Below are positions 31,200 to 41,449 of a DNA stretch of 64,000 nucleotides, one piece after another; the first letter of the stretch is position 1; each line of letters opens with the position of its first letter. The translations under genes and the position numbers were made by a program. Under the pieces are notes generated by a model. The model ran no database searches, had not been told where the DNA came from, and was given only the letters and a program-made list of their open reading frames with translations. The stretch spans positions 1,178,001 to 1,242,000 of the forward strand of contig OX637345.1 of the NCBI GenBank assembly GCA_951799405.1, in the 5' to 3' direction. Source of the stretch: Agapetus fuscipes. Taxonomy: Eukaryota > Arthropoda > Insecta > Trichoptera > Glossosomatidae.

Positions 31200-31695
31200 G
31201 AATATAAAAATACCCGAAAATATACCATTTATTTTTTCAAATGTGCTCTTCGCTGGGTTGAAAATTTATACACCATCATCCCAGTGCTTGTTGGCTTATC
31301 TACCATTTGATTCAAAGATGACCTTTCAACGTGATCGTCTCAAGAATCACATTCTATACAATCTGAGCTAAGAAAAAAGCATAAAACACGATAATGTGAG
31401 AGTTGTTTGAAATATTTTTAAATCAATTTCCAGCATTCACAAAACACATTGGTCCAGTACACAAACAAACATTGCCCGTGTTAAATTACTTCTGATGGAC
31501 TTAAGACAAACAAACACAAAGGCTACCATACTTCTACCAAAAACCGTTCACCAAAGATCCATCCAGCCATGCAGCAACTGGGTCTTACTTGAGAATTGGC
31601 GCTTTCTATAGCAACGGTCAAGCTCGCAGAGGGCTTTTGAGGTGTGATTCACACAAAAACATCGCTCACCAATTCGTAATATTAATTATTATTTA
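31200..31695 (+). repeat. SINE-2 split by MITE-1
   Basis: The 5' part, 31200-31275, has CAAATGTGCTCTTCGCTGGG. The 3' part resumes at 31528 with CAAAAACCGTTCACCAAAGATC-type text, GATCCATCCAGCCATGCAGC and the CGCTCACC end. The tRNA head is missing. Confidence 0.75.
31276..31527. mobile_element. MITE-1 inserted in SINE-2
   Basis: Termini CCCAGTGCTTGTTGGCTTA and TTAAGACAAACAAACACAAA. The interior has TACAATCTGAGCTAAGAAAA and CATTGGTCCAGTACACAAAC. Confidence 0.8.
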
Positions 31696-31919
31696 TTATC
31701 TGTGTTTTTGCAACTGAGATCACAGATTATGGATGGATGATCACCATATCTGATTAGTTAATTTTAAATTCATGGTCGTCATATTTTGACATCTAATGAC
31801 CCTGCCATTTGACAAGGTCATCTAACGGCTCACACCACATTTCATCTAATCTAAACACTTTACATCTACAATTATATCTAAGTAGATTTCTCTCTCTAAC
31901 TCACGCACAGCGCAGCGCC

Positions 31920-33065
31920 CCGAGTATAGCACTGACAGGTTAGAAGAGAACAGTGACAAAACAGCACATGACATAACAAAACGTCACATAAAAAAACATC
32001 GCAATGACAAAATAACACAGAAAATACAACACAGTGACATAATGTCACATGAAATTATATTACTATGACAAAACATCACATGACATAACAAAACGTCACA
32101 TAAAAAAACATCGCAATGACAAAATAACACAGAAAATACAACACAGTGACATAATGTCACATGAAATTATATTACTATGACAAAACATCACATGACATAA
32201 CAAAACGTCACATAAAAAAACATCGCAATGACAAAATAACACAGAAAATACAACACAGTGACATAATGTCACATGAAATTATATTACTATGACAAAACAT
32301 CACATGACATAACAAAACGTCACATAAAAAAACATCGCAATGACAAAATAACACAGAAAATACAACACAGTGACATAATGTCACATGAAATTATATTACT
32401 ATGACAAAACATCACATGACAAAAACTCACATAGATACCAAAAACTGAACATACCTATAACGTCACATGAAAAAACATCACATGACAAAATATCACAATA
32501 AAACACAAACATTTATTACGCAACTAAGCTACACATATACCTTAACTTTTGGCCGCGTTATCCCCAAAGGATTTCGCATGTGGCGAGTGGAACCTATTTA
32601 TTTGTACAGGTAAGGGGGCCGGCCTTACGCCAACTACTTCAGTTGAAGTGGGGGTTTCTCAGCTCCCGATGGGGCTAGTACTCATTTATTGTGAAGGCTG
32701 AGTAAACCTTGCAGGTATTTTATAATGGGGTTTGAAATAAACACCGAAATGGGAAATTATTTCTGACACCTTCGATTGGATTCGAACCCGAGCTCACGGG
32801 GTAGAATGCAAGCACTCTACCAATTGAGCAATCGACCGGACTTTTAATGCATGCATACTATGCCGTTGCAAAATATACGCATTTGTTCCATTTCCTTATA
32901 TTCCTTTGGCTTTTTTTGTGTATTTTCTGTATTTTTACGCTATGTGATGTTTTGTCTTGTGATGTAATGTCATGTAATGTGATGTTATGACAGTTGATGT
33001 AAAGTCATGTGACGTTATTTCATTTGTTGTTTTGTCTCTGTGCCGTTCTAGCATGGAACTAATTG
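31920..33065. mobile_element. Foldback-like element 1, copy B, with four identical 112-bp units
   Basis: Left arm 31925-32515 contains the block ACATAACAAAACGTCACATA repeated at exactly 112-base spacing (31969, 32081, 32193, 32305) with no visible differences. The right arm, 32935-33062, is the complement type (TGATGTTTTGTCTTGTGATG) and ends GTGCCGTTCTAGCATGGAAC, the reverse of the left end of copy A at 18163. A SINE-1 is inserted between the arms. Confidence 0.7.
32520..32845 (-). repeat. SINE-1, full length, inside the foldback-like element
   Basis: On the minus strand: head GTCCGGTCGATTGCTCAATT, B box GAGCTCGGGTTCGAATCC, and body to GTATATGTGTAGCTTAGTTG. It includes CTACTTCAGTTGAAGTGGGG-type text, so it is one of the best copies. 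Confidence 0.8.
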
Positions 33066-33204
33066 CGTAAATCGAAAATGCATGGAAAAAACGACGGCAC
33101 ACCTGGAGAGCGTTAAATTTTTCATATAGTTTCAATATACACCATTAAGGTGAGTTTACTGGATGTTTTATACTCACAGTATCACAATTGATTTTGACAT
33201 TGCA

Positions 33205-33262
33205 GTAAGCGTTCGCTAAGCATACGTAAGGTCGTGGGTTCGAATCTGACAGGTGTCAAAAT
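33205..33262 (+). repeat. tRNA-like fragment
   Basis: AAGGTCGTGGGTTCGAATCT is a clean B box, preceded by a decayed A-box half. The flanks do not match the SINE bodies seen elsewhere. Confidence 0.35.
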
Positions 33263-33424
33263 TTCTCTTTCGATTATACTCGTTTTTTATTCATAGGGTC
33301 CAAGGTCCAGATGGTGTTTACAAAAATGCTTTTAACCTTATTCTTTTTCTTGATTTGGATCTCTAAATCACAAAAAAACTTCGTATCTTCTCACGGATCC
33401 TGAGATGAGGACGTCCTGTACCCT

Positions 33425-33665
33425 TAGTAGGTACGAGTTGTGAAACTTGAGAAAAGTAAAGTTTACGGAAAATATTAAAGAGTGATGTCTCCCAAAATCT
33501 GCCGTTTTTGTTTCTTCCACTTTATGGTCTTAGCAAAAGAGTTACAGTGATGAAGAAAATCAAGTTCAAACAAACAAAAACGGCAGATTTTGGGGAAATC
33601 ACTCTTTAATAATTGCCGTAAACTTTTCATTACTCAAGTTTTGCAACTCGTACTAAGGTTACTGC
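33425..33665. mobile_element. MITE-3
   Basis: Left GTACGAGTTGTGAAACTTGA and right CTCAAGTTTTGCAACTCGTAC are inverted. A second inverted pair, CAAAATCTGCCGTTTTTGTT and CAAAAACGGCAGATTTTG, lies inside. A second copy is at 39768-40018. Confidence 0.8.
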
Positions 33666-33707
33666 TTCTTTTCCCTTTTTACGAAGTCTAACATGCAGCC
33701 GTTCTGT

Positions 33708-34125
33708 CTGGTCGATAGCTTAGTTGGTAGAATGCTTGCATTCCATGCCGAGAGTTCGGGTTCGAATCCCACCGAGTGTGTCAGAAATGATTTCCCGTTT
33801 CGGTGTTCCATGACTTATAGGTGTACCTATTAGGTTAAACACCCATCCTATAAAAAAATGTTCACTTTGCCAATGTCACCCCGTTTTAGGGAAAGTCGGC
33901 AAAAGTTGCAGGGCTTACTTTCATTTGAGGTTTGGATTTTTATTTGTAAGTAGGCATGCAGCATAATGTAAGCGCGACCTGTCTGTTTGTGGGCATGCAC
34001 TTTACATGAATCTTAAATGGTAACATATCTTTGCAACTAAGATTATAGATTGCAGTGTTTATTCCAAACTTTTATTAAAATACCGGCAAGATTTACTCAG
34101 CCTTTACAAAAAAAAAGTACCTTGG
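33708..34125 (+). repeat. SINE-1 split by an A-tail
   Basis: Head GTCTGGTCGATAGCTTAGTT to TTCCCGTTTCGGTGTT (33805). The body resumes after the insert at about 34053 with AGTGTTTATTCCAAAC, TACCGGCAAGATTTACTCAG and so on. GTGTT is present on both sides of the insert. Confidence 0.8.
33806..34052 (+). repeat. A-tail inserted in SINE-1
   Basis: Starts at CCATGACTTATAGG and ends CAACTAAGATTATAGATTGC. Being inserted in a SINE-1, it is younger than that SINE. Confidence 0.8.
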
Positions 34126-35269
34126 AGTTGACGAAGTGTTCGGAGGAGAACAATTCCTTGCTGAGGAATATCCAGGATAAGAACTATGAAGGAGTTGTGC
34201 AGGACTGCCCAGGTCCGAGTAACCTACTCTCGTGTGATTGTCAACGTCGGGGGGACCTGACACGAAACCAAAAGAAGAAGAAGACATACCAATAAAAAGT
34301 AGGTTGTGCAAAAACATACCAAATTATTTCATCCTAGTTTTTTTCAAAATCAAGGTTAATGCAATAAAAAATTTAATCAACTAATTTATTCTGCGTTTTA
34401 TTCTTTTGATTGACAAGATTTTTATGTGTCCAGAACAAGTTTATTTATATGCATATTTAATGGTCTCTTCTATTTCAACTCAATATTAAGAATCCTGCAC
34501 TCTTCACAGGCGTTTGTTCACTGTTTAGGTACAACTTATTTTAAGGCCTGCTGCACAAACCTCCAATCAATATTTGATTGACACATCTAATTTGTTTGCT
34601 TAATTCTGGTAAGGACTTCGGTCAATTATTTCTCAGAAATGGGTAATAATATCTGTACCTTAAAGCATAAACAACGGAAGTCCACTTTTTTACGTTTTTG
34701 AGTTAATGATGCAGAAATTATTATAATTAGCTGTTTTATAAGTGGTAAAAATATTGGAGTCCTCGGACTCATAGTTACTGAGATATCAAGTGTAATAAAT
34801 ATGGGATGCACATAAAAGTGCGAACATAAACCACGGAAGTTCCACATACGTTGTTCACATTACTTCACATTAAATAAATATCGATAAAAGAAGATAAACA
34901 GTTGTGACAGATCAAAAATATCTCGTCTAGTTTAGAAGCTATGATGGTTTAAAAAAAGTGCACATTTTCACTAAAACTCGTCTCCTGCACATTTTACTAA
35001 ATGTGACTACCGTTGTTTACATGCTCTAATAGAGTCTAAGGTGATGGCTCTAATATGATGGAATTTTAAATGAAAACATGCTTTATGTAACCAAATTTTT
35101 GATTTGATGGCAGAGATCACACTTAATTTTTATTTTTGTCTGGTTGGAGTTTGGTGCAACATGCCCTAAATCTTTCAGTAGATTCATTCGTCTGAGCTAC
35201 GTGCAAAGATATTAGGTTGATTTTTTTTTTAATCTGAAAAAAATACAATTTTGTATCTTCTAGTTTATA
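34126..35269. other. No recognised gene or repeat
   Basis: 34126-34290 reads like a retroelement 3' fragment (TCGTGTGATTGTCAACGTCG then GGGGGACCTGACACG), but I cannot place it. The remainder is AT-rich and shows nothing. Confidence 0.3.
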
Positions 35270-35273
35270 GTAT

Positions 35274-35683
35274 TGTAATGTAAATAGTAGATTAATATAG
35301 GTGTACTTCGTAGGTAGTGATAGTTATTATAGTAGTATGTCAAAAGTAGATTAATATATGTAGGTATAGCAATAATTATAGGCCTGAGAAATCAAGAAAT
35401 TAAATGATCCTTTTGTATTCTTGAAGTTGGTAGAATGTTCGCGAGCTTACTGGCAAAATTAGCTCCTAGAGACTTCTGTCACTACAGTATATAAGGAGCT
35501 AAATTGAGTGCACTAAGACAGTGAGATAGTTGCCTTTGATTGAAGAGTGTAAGCGATACTAAACTGTGAAAATAAATTAGAGTTAAATATAAATTGTAGA
35601 TATAAATTAAGTGCAAATAAAGATCCTGAAAGAAGACCTGTATGTTTTAATTTAGAGACTTTCCGAACCCAAAAAACATTACA
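35274..35683 (+). mobile_element. Solo LTR, Ty3/Gypsy type
   Basis: It starts TGTAATG and ends CATTACA (7-bp inverted ends) and is flanked by GTAT on both sides (35270-35273 and 35684-35687). A TATA box (AGTATATAAGGAGC, about 35486) and an AATAAAG signal before the end fit a U3-R-U5 layout. No primer-binding site or internal region follows, so it is a solo LTR left by recombination. Confidence 0.8.
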
Positions 35684-35849
35684 GTATTATGACAAATTTG
35701 TCTTTTCATCGAGCTCGTCTGATTAGGATGGTTTGATGGAGGGACAAAGGCGCACAAGATCTGACAAGTTCTGTCGCCGTGAAGCTTGGGGAGTGTCAAA
35801 TGGCCCCTGCAGGGTTGCCAAAGCTTTACCAGACTGAAAAAATCACTTC

Positions 35850-36020
35850 CGTCTGGTAACAGTAGACGTAAGCAAGAAGATGAATGGAAAGTTGGAACTT
35901 TAAATGTGATAGATATGAAGGACAGAAAGATGTATGTAAGGATAGAAAAAAATGGAGGCAGCTCTGCAGAGGCTCTGGCCCCCCCTAGTGGAATGGCGAC
36001 AGAGTTACAGTAGTTTACAT
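35850..36020 (+). mobile_element. RTE-B 3' end
   Basis: Decayed coding end (GATATGAAGGACAGAAAGAT), then GCAGAGGCTCTGGCCCCCCC and TAGTGGAATGGCGACAGAGT, TACAG. The frame is broken. Confidence 0.6.
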
Positions 36021-36087
36021 ATTTTTCCCCATTTTATAGCAACGACAATTACTCAGTCAATATCAGCTTAACATAGTTGATTGTTGG

Positions 36088-36315
36088 TGTTCCTTGACTG
36101 ATGTTGATATGAGGCTGACCTCACATATTGTAAAAAATGATTTACTTTGCCAATGTCACTCCGGTTTCATAGAAGAGCGGCAAAATTTTATTTTTTTGTA
36201 AGTGCACATGCAACATGTGTAAGCATGAACTAACACATATTCTGCCTATGGGAGTACATTGAGTAAAAGCGTGAGATACCAATACATCTTTGCAACTTAG
36301 ATTACAGATTATAGA
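36088..36315 (+). repeat. A-tail copy, diverged
   Basis: GTTCCTTGACTGATGTTGAT, GAGGCTGACCTCACATATTG, ending TTGCAACTTAGATTACAGAT. Confidence 0.7.
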
Positions 36316-36329
36316 CGAGTGAAGTGTGA

Positions 36330-36655
36330 AGTGTGATGCGATTATTTGGACATATTGAATGGATGAATAAAGACCGACTGACAAAAAGAGTGTACAAAGG
36401 GAATGTAATAGGTAAGCGTGGAAGGGGAAGACCTAGGAAAGAATGGATTGATCAGATAAGTGAGATTGCGAATGAATGGAATTTACAGAGTGGAAACAAG
36501 AGAAGAGCAAGCATGAAAAGAGTGATGAAATTAGATGAGATGAAAGAAGTATGCAAGGACAGAGTCAAGTGGAGGCACTTGTGTGGAGGTACCGGCCACC
36601 CTTAGAGGAATGGCGGCAGGATACAAGACAAGACAAGACAAGACCTATTTATTCT
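36330..36655 (+). pseudogene. RTE-B C-terminal coding fragment with (AAGAC)n tail
   Basis: An open frame of about 90 codons: RLFGHIEWMNKDRLTKRVY, then GKRGRGRPRKEWIDQISEIA, NEWNLQSGNKRRASMK and KEVCKDRVKWRHLC. The stop is followed by GGCCACCCTTAGAGGAATGG, CGGCAGGATACAAGAC and a (AAGAC)n run. It is the same protein family as RTE-A but with no A-tail, which defines a separate subfamily. Confidence 0.8.
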
Positions 36656-36995
36656 TCATCCCACGAGTCCGGTCAAAAGCACAATTGGCAGAATGCTTAC
36701 TCACTTCACGGGAAGGCCTTTCGCCACTTGAGAAAATATATAGCTTTGCATGAGCGCCCATGTGCTGTGGGTCCTTCTGACACATACATACAGGATGGGT
36801 ACGAGGAGGGTTTGAGCATACTCCATACAGAGGGCTAGGGTTCGATCCCAACCAAGGGGAACTTGGAAACTCTCTCTGTAAGCGGAATGGTTGGTGTAAG
36901 GCTTGATTAATTGCCCACTTTATTCATTTTTTTATTTTTGTTTCACACGCTAGGGATACCGCGCAAAAAGTTACACTATACCTGCAACTTACTTG
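36656..36995 (+). repeat. SINE-1 variant carrying a SINE-4 fragment
   Basis: A SINE-1-like head (CCGGTCAAAAGCACAATTGG) is followed at 36690-36800 by SINE-4 body text (CACTTCACGGGAAGGCC, TGGGTCCTTCTGACACATAC). SINE-1-like text then resumes (GCTAGGGTTCGATCCCAACC) and ends near CGCAAAAAGTTACACTATAC. Confidence 0.55.
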
Positions 36996-37174
36996 CTGAT
37001 GTGAACATAACATAAGCTTTTTAAATAATGAAGTTTACTATCATTAAAATTAAAAAAAAAATGTCTATACACTCCTCTTAATAATTTGTAATAAAGCCTT
37101 ATTTTGGAAGTTGTTTTCTTGACTAGTTCATTAATAGATATTTCCTAGTTTAAAATATTTAGGTGGATCACCGG

Positions 37175-37400
37175 AACCGTCTAATCTAATCTAATCTAAT
37201 CTAAGTTGCAAAGATATTTTACATTGGAGATTCACATTACATGCATTCCCACAACCAGACACGTACAAGTTCGCGCTTGCACATGCCTCATGTGAACCTA
37301 CAACATAAAAACCTAATCTCAAATAGACATACACCCTGCAACTCTTGCCATCCTTCCCTGTAACAGGGGTGACATTGGCAAAGTGAACGGCAAAGTGAAT
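37175..37400 (-). repeat. A-tail copy with (TAATC)n end
   Basis: Four tandem CTAAT units lead into TCTAAGTTGCAAAGATATTT. The body continues to AACAGGGGTGACATTGGC and AAAGTGAAC. Confidence 0.8.
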
Positions 37401-37404
37401 GGAA

Positions 37405-37575
37405 CGTTTTTATAAAATTGGCAAGAGTTGCAGGGCTTATCTTCATTTGAGGTTTGGATTTTATTTGTAAGTACACAATCAGCATTTGTAAGCGCGAACT
37501 ATACGTGTTTGTTTGTGGGCATACATCTGAGAGCTTTGAATGAATATATCCTTGCAACTTAGATTATAGATAGAT
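37405..37575 (+). repeat. A-tail copy, 5'-truncated
   Basis: From GGCAAGAGTTGCAGGGCTTA to CTTGCAACTTAGATTATAGA. It lies tail-out against the minus-strand copy to its left. Confidence 0.75.
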
Positions 37576-38094
37576 TATAGTTGATGTATCTTTGCAACTT
37601 ATATTTAAGTTGAAGCAAATTTAATTCCATGCGATGATGAATGTAATCTGATTCTTTTGAAAAGAAAGAAAGAAGTTAAACGAAAGATGTATTTTGAAGG
37701 AGAAAAACTCCATTGAAATTGTTTACTATGAAGGAAACCGCATTTCTACCACATTCCCTGTCATGTTAACCAACCAATCAGGTATCGCAAATTGCCGAAT
37801 TTCCTTCGGTTATTGCGGCAGGGGGAGTAGAAAGCAATAAGCCATTCGTCACAACCCTCAATAGAACCTCCCCATACAAAACAACCCCCATTCCATCATG
37901 GCAACGGAAAGCAGAGTCCATTACTGAGTAAAGTTAATTCACATATTTTTTTCTTTAATAAATGATAGATTTAATTTCGTTTATTAAATATAGTTACGAA
38001 TATTTAATTTTGTGTTTTTTTCTTGTCCGAGTGTGTGATAAAGTCTGCGAAGTCTCTAGATATTACATACGAATAATTGCTATTAATAAAGGAA
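37576..38094. other. No recognised feature
   Basis: Nothing recognised. Confidence 0.3.
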
Positions 38095-38697
38095 AATTGA
38101 GAAAATTGAGGAAAGACTGACGAAGAAAGTATATGTTGGTAGATTAGATGGATGTCGTGGTAGAGGAAGACCGAGAAAGGTATGGATGAACCAAATATCC
38201 GAAATTGCGAATGAATGGAATATCCAGAGTCATAATAAAAGAAGAGCTTGTATGAAGAAGGTTATGACTCTGGAGGAAATGAAAGAAGTATGCAAGGATA
38301 GAAAGAAATGGCGGTTGATCTGTGATGTTGGCGGCTAGGGTTTGTTAAAGTGAAATTGGTTTTATTATTTAGTTTTTTATGTCCATGTATATATTGTTAT
38401 TTTTATTCTTTGATTTAAAAAAATGTAATTTGTCATGTATGTTCCTTGACTTATAGGTTGTTATGTGGCTGACCACCCATAATATAAAAATTGGTTCACT
38501 TTGCCAATGTCACCCCTGTTTCAGGGAAGGACGGAAAGAGTTGCAAGGCTTATGTTCATTTGAGATTGGGTTTTTATATTGTAGATCCACATGCGGCATG
38601 TGTTAGCGCGAAATTATACATATCTGCTTGTGGGAATGCATTTAGTATAAATCTTAAATGATATATATCTTTGCAGCTTAGATTAGATTAGATTAGA
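38095..38697 (+). mobile_element. RTE-A, 5'-truncated, with A-tail
   Basis: Coding remnant from about 38100 (ERLTKKVYVG, CRGRGRPRKVW, EIANEWNIQSHNKRRACMKK, DRKKWRLICDVGG, stop near 38337), then an AT-rich spacer. The A-tail is at 38443-38697 and ends in (TTAGA)n. The layout is identical to 20211-21060 and 26488-29729. Confidence 0.88.
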
Positions 38698-39299
38698 ATA
38701 ATACAAAATTTATATAGAGCCTATTATGACAGTGTGTCACTGCAAAGGCGCTTGTCCATATGATTGGACGAAGGATATGATAAGCGTCAACTTTCACGCG
38801 TCTGCTTGTGGCCATGCTCACGAACATGCAAGAATCGTCTCTGCCTCACATATAAATTCGAGCAAAGATTCTGTGTGACAGAGAGAGTGTCTTCGACTAT
38901 TGTGACGCGAAGACCTGTACACAAAGAGAGAGAAGAGTATATTTTAAACGATTTTGTGAACAATAAATTTAAATCGCAATTTCATTTAAAAAGTAGAAGC
39001 GAAATCATAACAATATTTAGAAGTTTTTCGTTTTGTTTACCATTTTTCATCATTGAATTAGGTAAAAGCCCAGGCTTGCTAGTACACGGTATGCCCGCAG
39101 GCGATTTTCCATGTTTCGTAAAGGGAGGGTTCCACTAAGCGCACAGTAACGGCTCATGGCTCACCAATTTGAAATCTGATCCCTGCGTTGTTTATTTATT
39201 GCCTCGTCAATAATAGGGTTGTGGAAAACATATTCCGTCAATTTTCTTACTATTCGAATTTATTTGAATATCTTGAAATTCTTGAAAATCTTTTAATTC
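38698..39299. other. No supported gene
   Basis: A 124-codon frame (38764-39138, +) begins in sequence resembling a decayed A-tail (ACGCGTCTGCTTGTGGCCAT) and has no family features. Not called. Confidence 0.35.
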
Positions 39300-39752
39300 T
39301 TGGGCCGGCCCGTAGTCCAGTGGCAACACTTCGGACTCGTAAATGGAAGGTTGTGGATTCGAATCCCAGCGGAGCACAAAAAAATACCATTTATATTTTC
39401 AAATAATTGCTCTTCGCTGGGTTGAAAAATTCATTTACCAAAGATCGGAAACCAAAGTACTGTTGTGTTTTTAGAGTTTAAATTAAAAATTGGTTTTCTT
39501 TACAGGATATTTATTTTACACTTAGATTTATTTTTACAGTTATATTTATTTTTTTACACTTTTACATTTATTTACCAATTAACATTTATTTCACAGATGG
39601 TTTGTGATCACTTACACTGTATTTTGTGTTTAAAAGTAGAGTGTCGTATGAAGACTGATTCTCGCAAGCCGTTCGCGGCTTCATTCAGCCTTACACAGAT
39701 GAATTCTTACTTGAGAATGGGCGCTTTGTAGCGACGGCGAAGCTCGTAAAAA
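39300..39752 (+). repeat. SINE-2, split by unrelated AT-rich sequence
   Basis: Head GGGCCGGCCCGTAGTCCAGT, GTGGATTCGAATCCCAGCG and CTCTTCGCTGGGTTGAAAAA (39300-39455). Body text returns at 39690-39752 (CTTACTTGAGAATGGGCGCT, TTGTAGCGACGGCGAAGCTC). Confidence 0.65.
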
Positions 39753-39767
39753 GTTCGGTTTATAGAT

Positions 39768-40018
39768 CTGTACTGTACACTTAGTACGAGTTGCAAAACT
39801 TGAGAAAAGTAAAGTTTACGGAAAATATTAAACAGTGATTTCTCCCAAAATCTGCCGTTTTTGTTTCTTACACTTTGTGGTCTTAGCAAAAGAGATACAG
39901 TGATGAAGAAAATTAAGTTCAAACAAACAAAAACGGCAAATTTTGGGGGAAATCACTCTTAAATAACTGCCGTAAAATTTACATTACTCAAGTTTTGCTA
40001 CTCGTACTAAGGGTACTG
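39768..40018. mobile_element. MITE-3, second copy
   Basis: ACTTAGTACGAGTTGCAAAA and the inverse TTTTGCTACTCGTACTAAG. The interior is nearly the same as at 33425, including CTTAGCAAAAGAGATACAGT. Confidence 0.8.
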
Positions 40019-40197
40019 TACTGTACTGAATTTTGCCACCGTTTCACTAGGGGTGGCCGGTACTTCCGCAGATGCGCCTCCACTTTTTTCTGTCCTTACA
40101 AACCACTTTTATTTCCTCAAAATTCATTACCTTTTTCATACATAATCTTCTCTTATTCTCACTACGCAGATTCCATTCTTTCGCAATCTCACCTCAA
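40019..40197 (-). pseudogene. RTE-B C-terminal end with (CAGTA)n tail
   Basis: On the minus strand: GAGATTGCGAAAGAATGGAA and later AGGTAATGAATTTTGAGGAA, GGACAGAAAAAAGTGGAGGC, then GCGGAAGTACCGGCCACCCC and TAGTGAAACGGTGGCAAAAT, CAGTACAGTACAG. Confidence 0.75.
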
Positions 40198-40490
40198 TCA
40201 TCATTTGGTAAAATACTTGCATTCCATGCTCGAGAGCTTGAGTTCTAATCCCACCGAGGGTGTCATAAATGATTTGCCATTTCGTTGTTTATTTCACGCC
40301 CCAAAATAAAATACCGGAAATTTTTACTAAGCTTTCACAAAAAATGATTACCAGCGCCCTTTGAAGCTGAGAAATTCTCACTTCACTAAAGTGGTTGGCG
40401 TTCGGCAGGTCCCTTTCACTGTAAAAATAAAAAGGTTCCATTCACTACATGCGACCTCTTTGGATGGTTATATTATAAGTGGAGCTCAGT
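40198..40490 (+). repeat. SINE-1, truncated head
   Basis: CTTGCATTCCATGCTCGAGA, GAGTTCTAATCCCACCGAGG, then ACGCCCCAAAATAAAATACC and CACTACATGCGACCTCTTTG. Confidence 0.7.
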
Positions 40491-40834
40491 TGCATGACTT
40501 ACAAGATTTTACAGAGATTGGTTTTCGAATATCCAATTTTTTTTCGACATTCGAATAGTCGTCGTTTTCAAGCCACCCCTGTTGTAACCCAACGCTGACA
40601 AATCAGTTGTAGGGGAGCAGAAAGTAGCGAGCGAATCAGTTTAAATTGTTTCTTTTCTGCGCCATAAATCTGTATGAAAGTGATGTACACTGCGCGGGTT
40701 CAACCATAAAACACTTACTCGGACTGTTTCTGTGACTGCTGTTGCCCATGGCACGACAAAACGGTCAAAGATGTCCACACAACGTCCACAGGCAGTTTGT
40801 CCCCTTAGGCCCGGTATTTACAAGTATAGTAAAG
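40491..40834. other. No recognised feature
   Basis: Nothing recognised. Confidence 0.3.
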
Positions 40835-40975
40835 TTAACTAAAATGCAATTTTAGTTCAATCAATTTCCTGTTTTCATAAGACACATTGGTTCAGTACAC
40901 ATGCAAACATTGCTCATGTAAAATTAGCTTAATGGTCTATCCTCTATACGGCAAACAAGAACTAAGGCAGCGATA
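40835..40975 (+). repeat. MITE-1, right half
   Basis: CATAAGACACATTGGTTCAG to GGCAAACAAGAACTAAGGCA. It resembles the copy at 22872 and ends against an RTE-A fragment. Confidence 0.7.
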
Positions 40976-41215
40976 AGTCAAAGAATACAAATAGTAAATA
41001 ACATTTAAGTATATAAAAAAACAACAAAACCTTTTAAAAATAAATCCACAAAAATAATTCAATACAAAAAATGTAACATAAATCAATGAGCCAACATTAC
41101 AAATCAATATTGCAGATTAGCCGCCAATTCTTCCTGCCCTTACATACTTCTTTCATTTCATCCAGAGTCATAACCTTTTCCAAACAAGCCCTCCTTTTAT
41201 TATGACTCTTATGAT
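40976..41215 (-). pseudogene. RTE-A 3' coding fragment
   Basis: On the minus strand: CATAATAAAAGGAGGGCTTG, TGACTCTGGATGAAATGAAA, GGAAGAATTGGCGGCTAATC and the AT-rich spacer, stopping just before the A-tail start (TTGACTTATC). Confidence 0.75.
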
Positions 41216-41425
41216 GTAAAAAATGGTTCACTTTGCCAATGTCACCCTGTTTCAGGGAAGGTCGGCAAGAGTTGCAGGGCTTATGTTCATTTGAGATTGG
41301 GTTTTTTATACTGTAGGTCCACATGCGGCATGTGTGAGAGCGAAATTATACGTGTCTGCTTGTGGGAATGCATTTTATATGAGTCTCAAATGATACATAT
41401 CTTTGCAGCTTAGATTTAGATTTAA
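41205..41425 (+). repeat. A-tail copy, inverted next to the RTE-A fragment
   Basis: From ATGATGTAAAAAATGGTTCA to TTTGCAGCTTAGATTTAGAT. Confidence 0.8.
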
Positions 41426-41449
41426 ATTTTAGATGATGTCCATAATCCA

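Noticed and set aside
31965..32520. Possible CRISPR-like array (112-bp spacing)
   Set aside because: The units are identical throughout with no spacers, in insect-type DNA; a tandem repeat.
38764..39138. 124-codon plus-strand frame
   Set aside because: Its first part resembles a decayed A-tail and the remainder shows no domain or codon signal.
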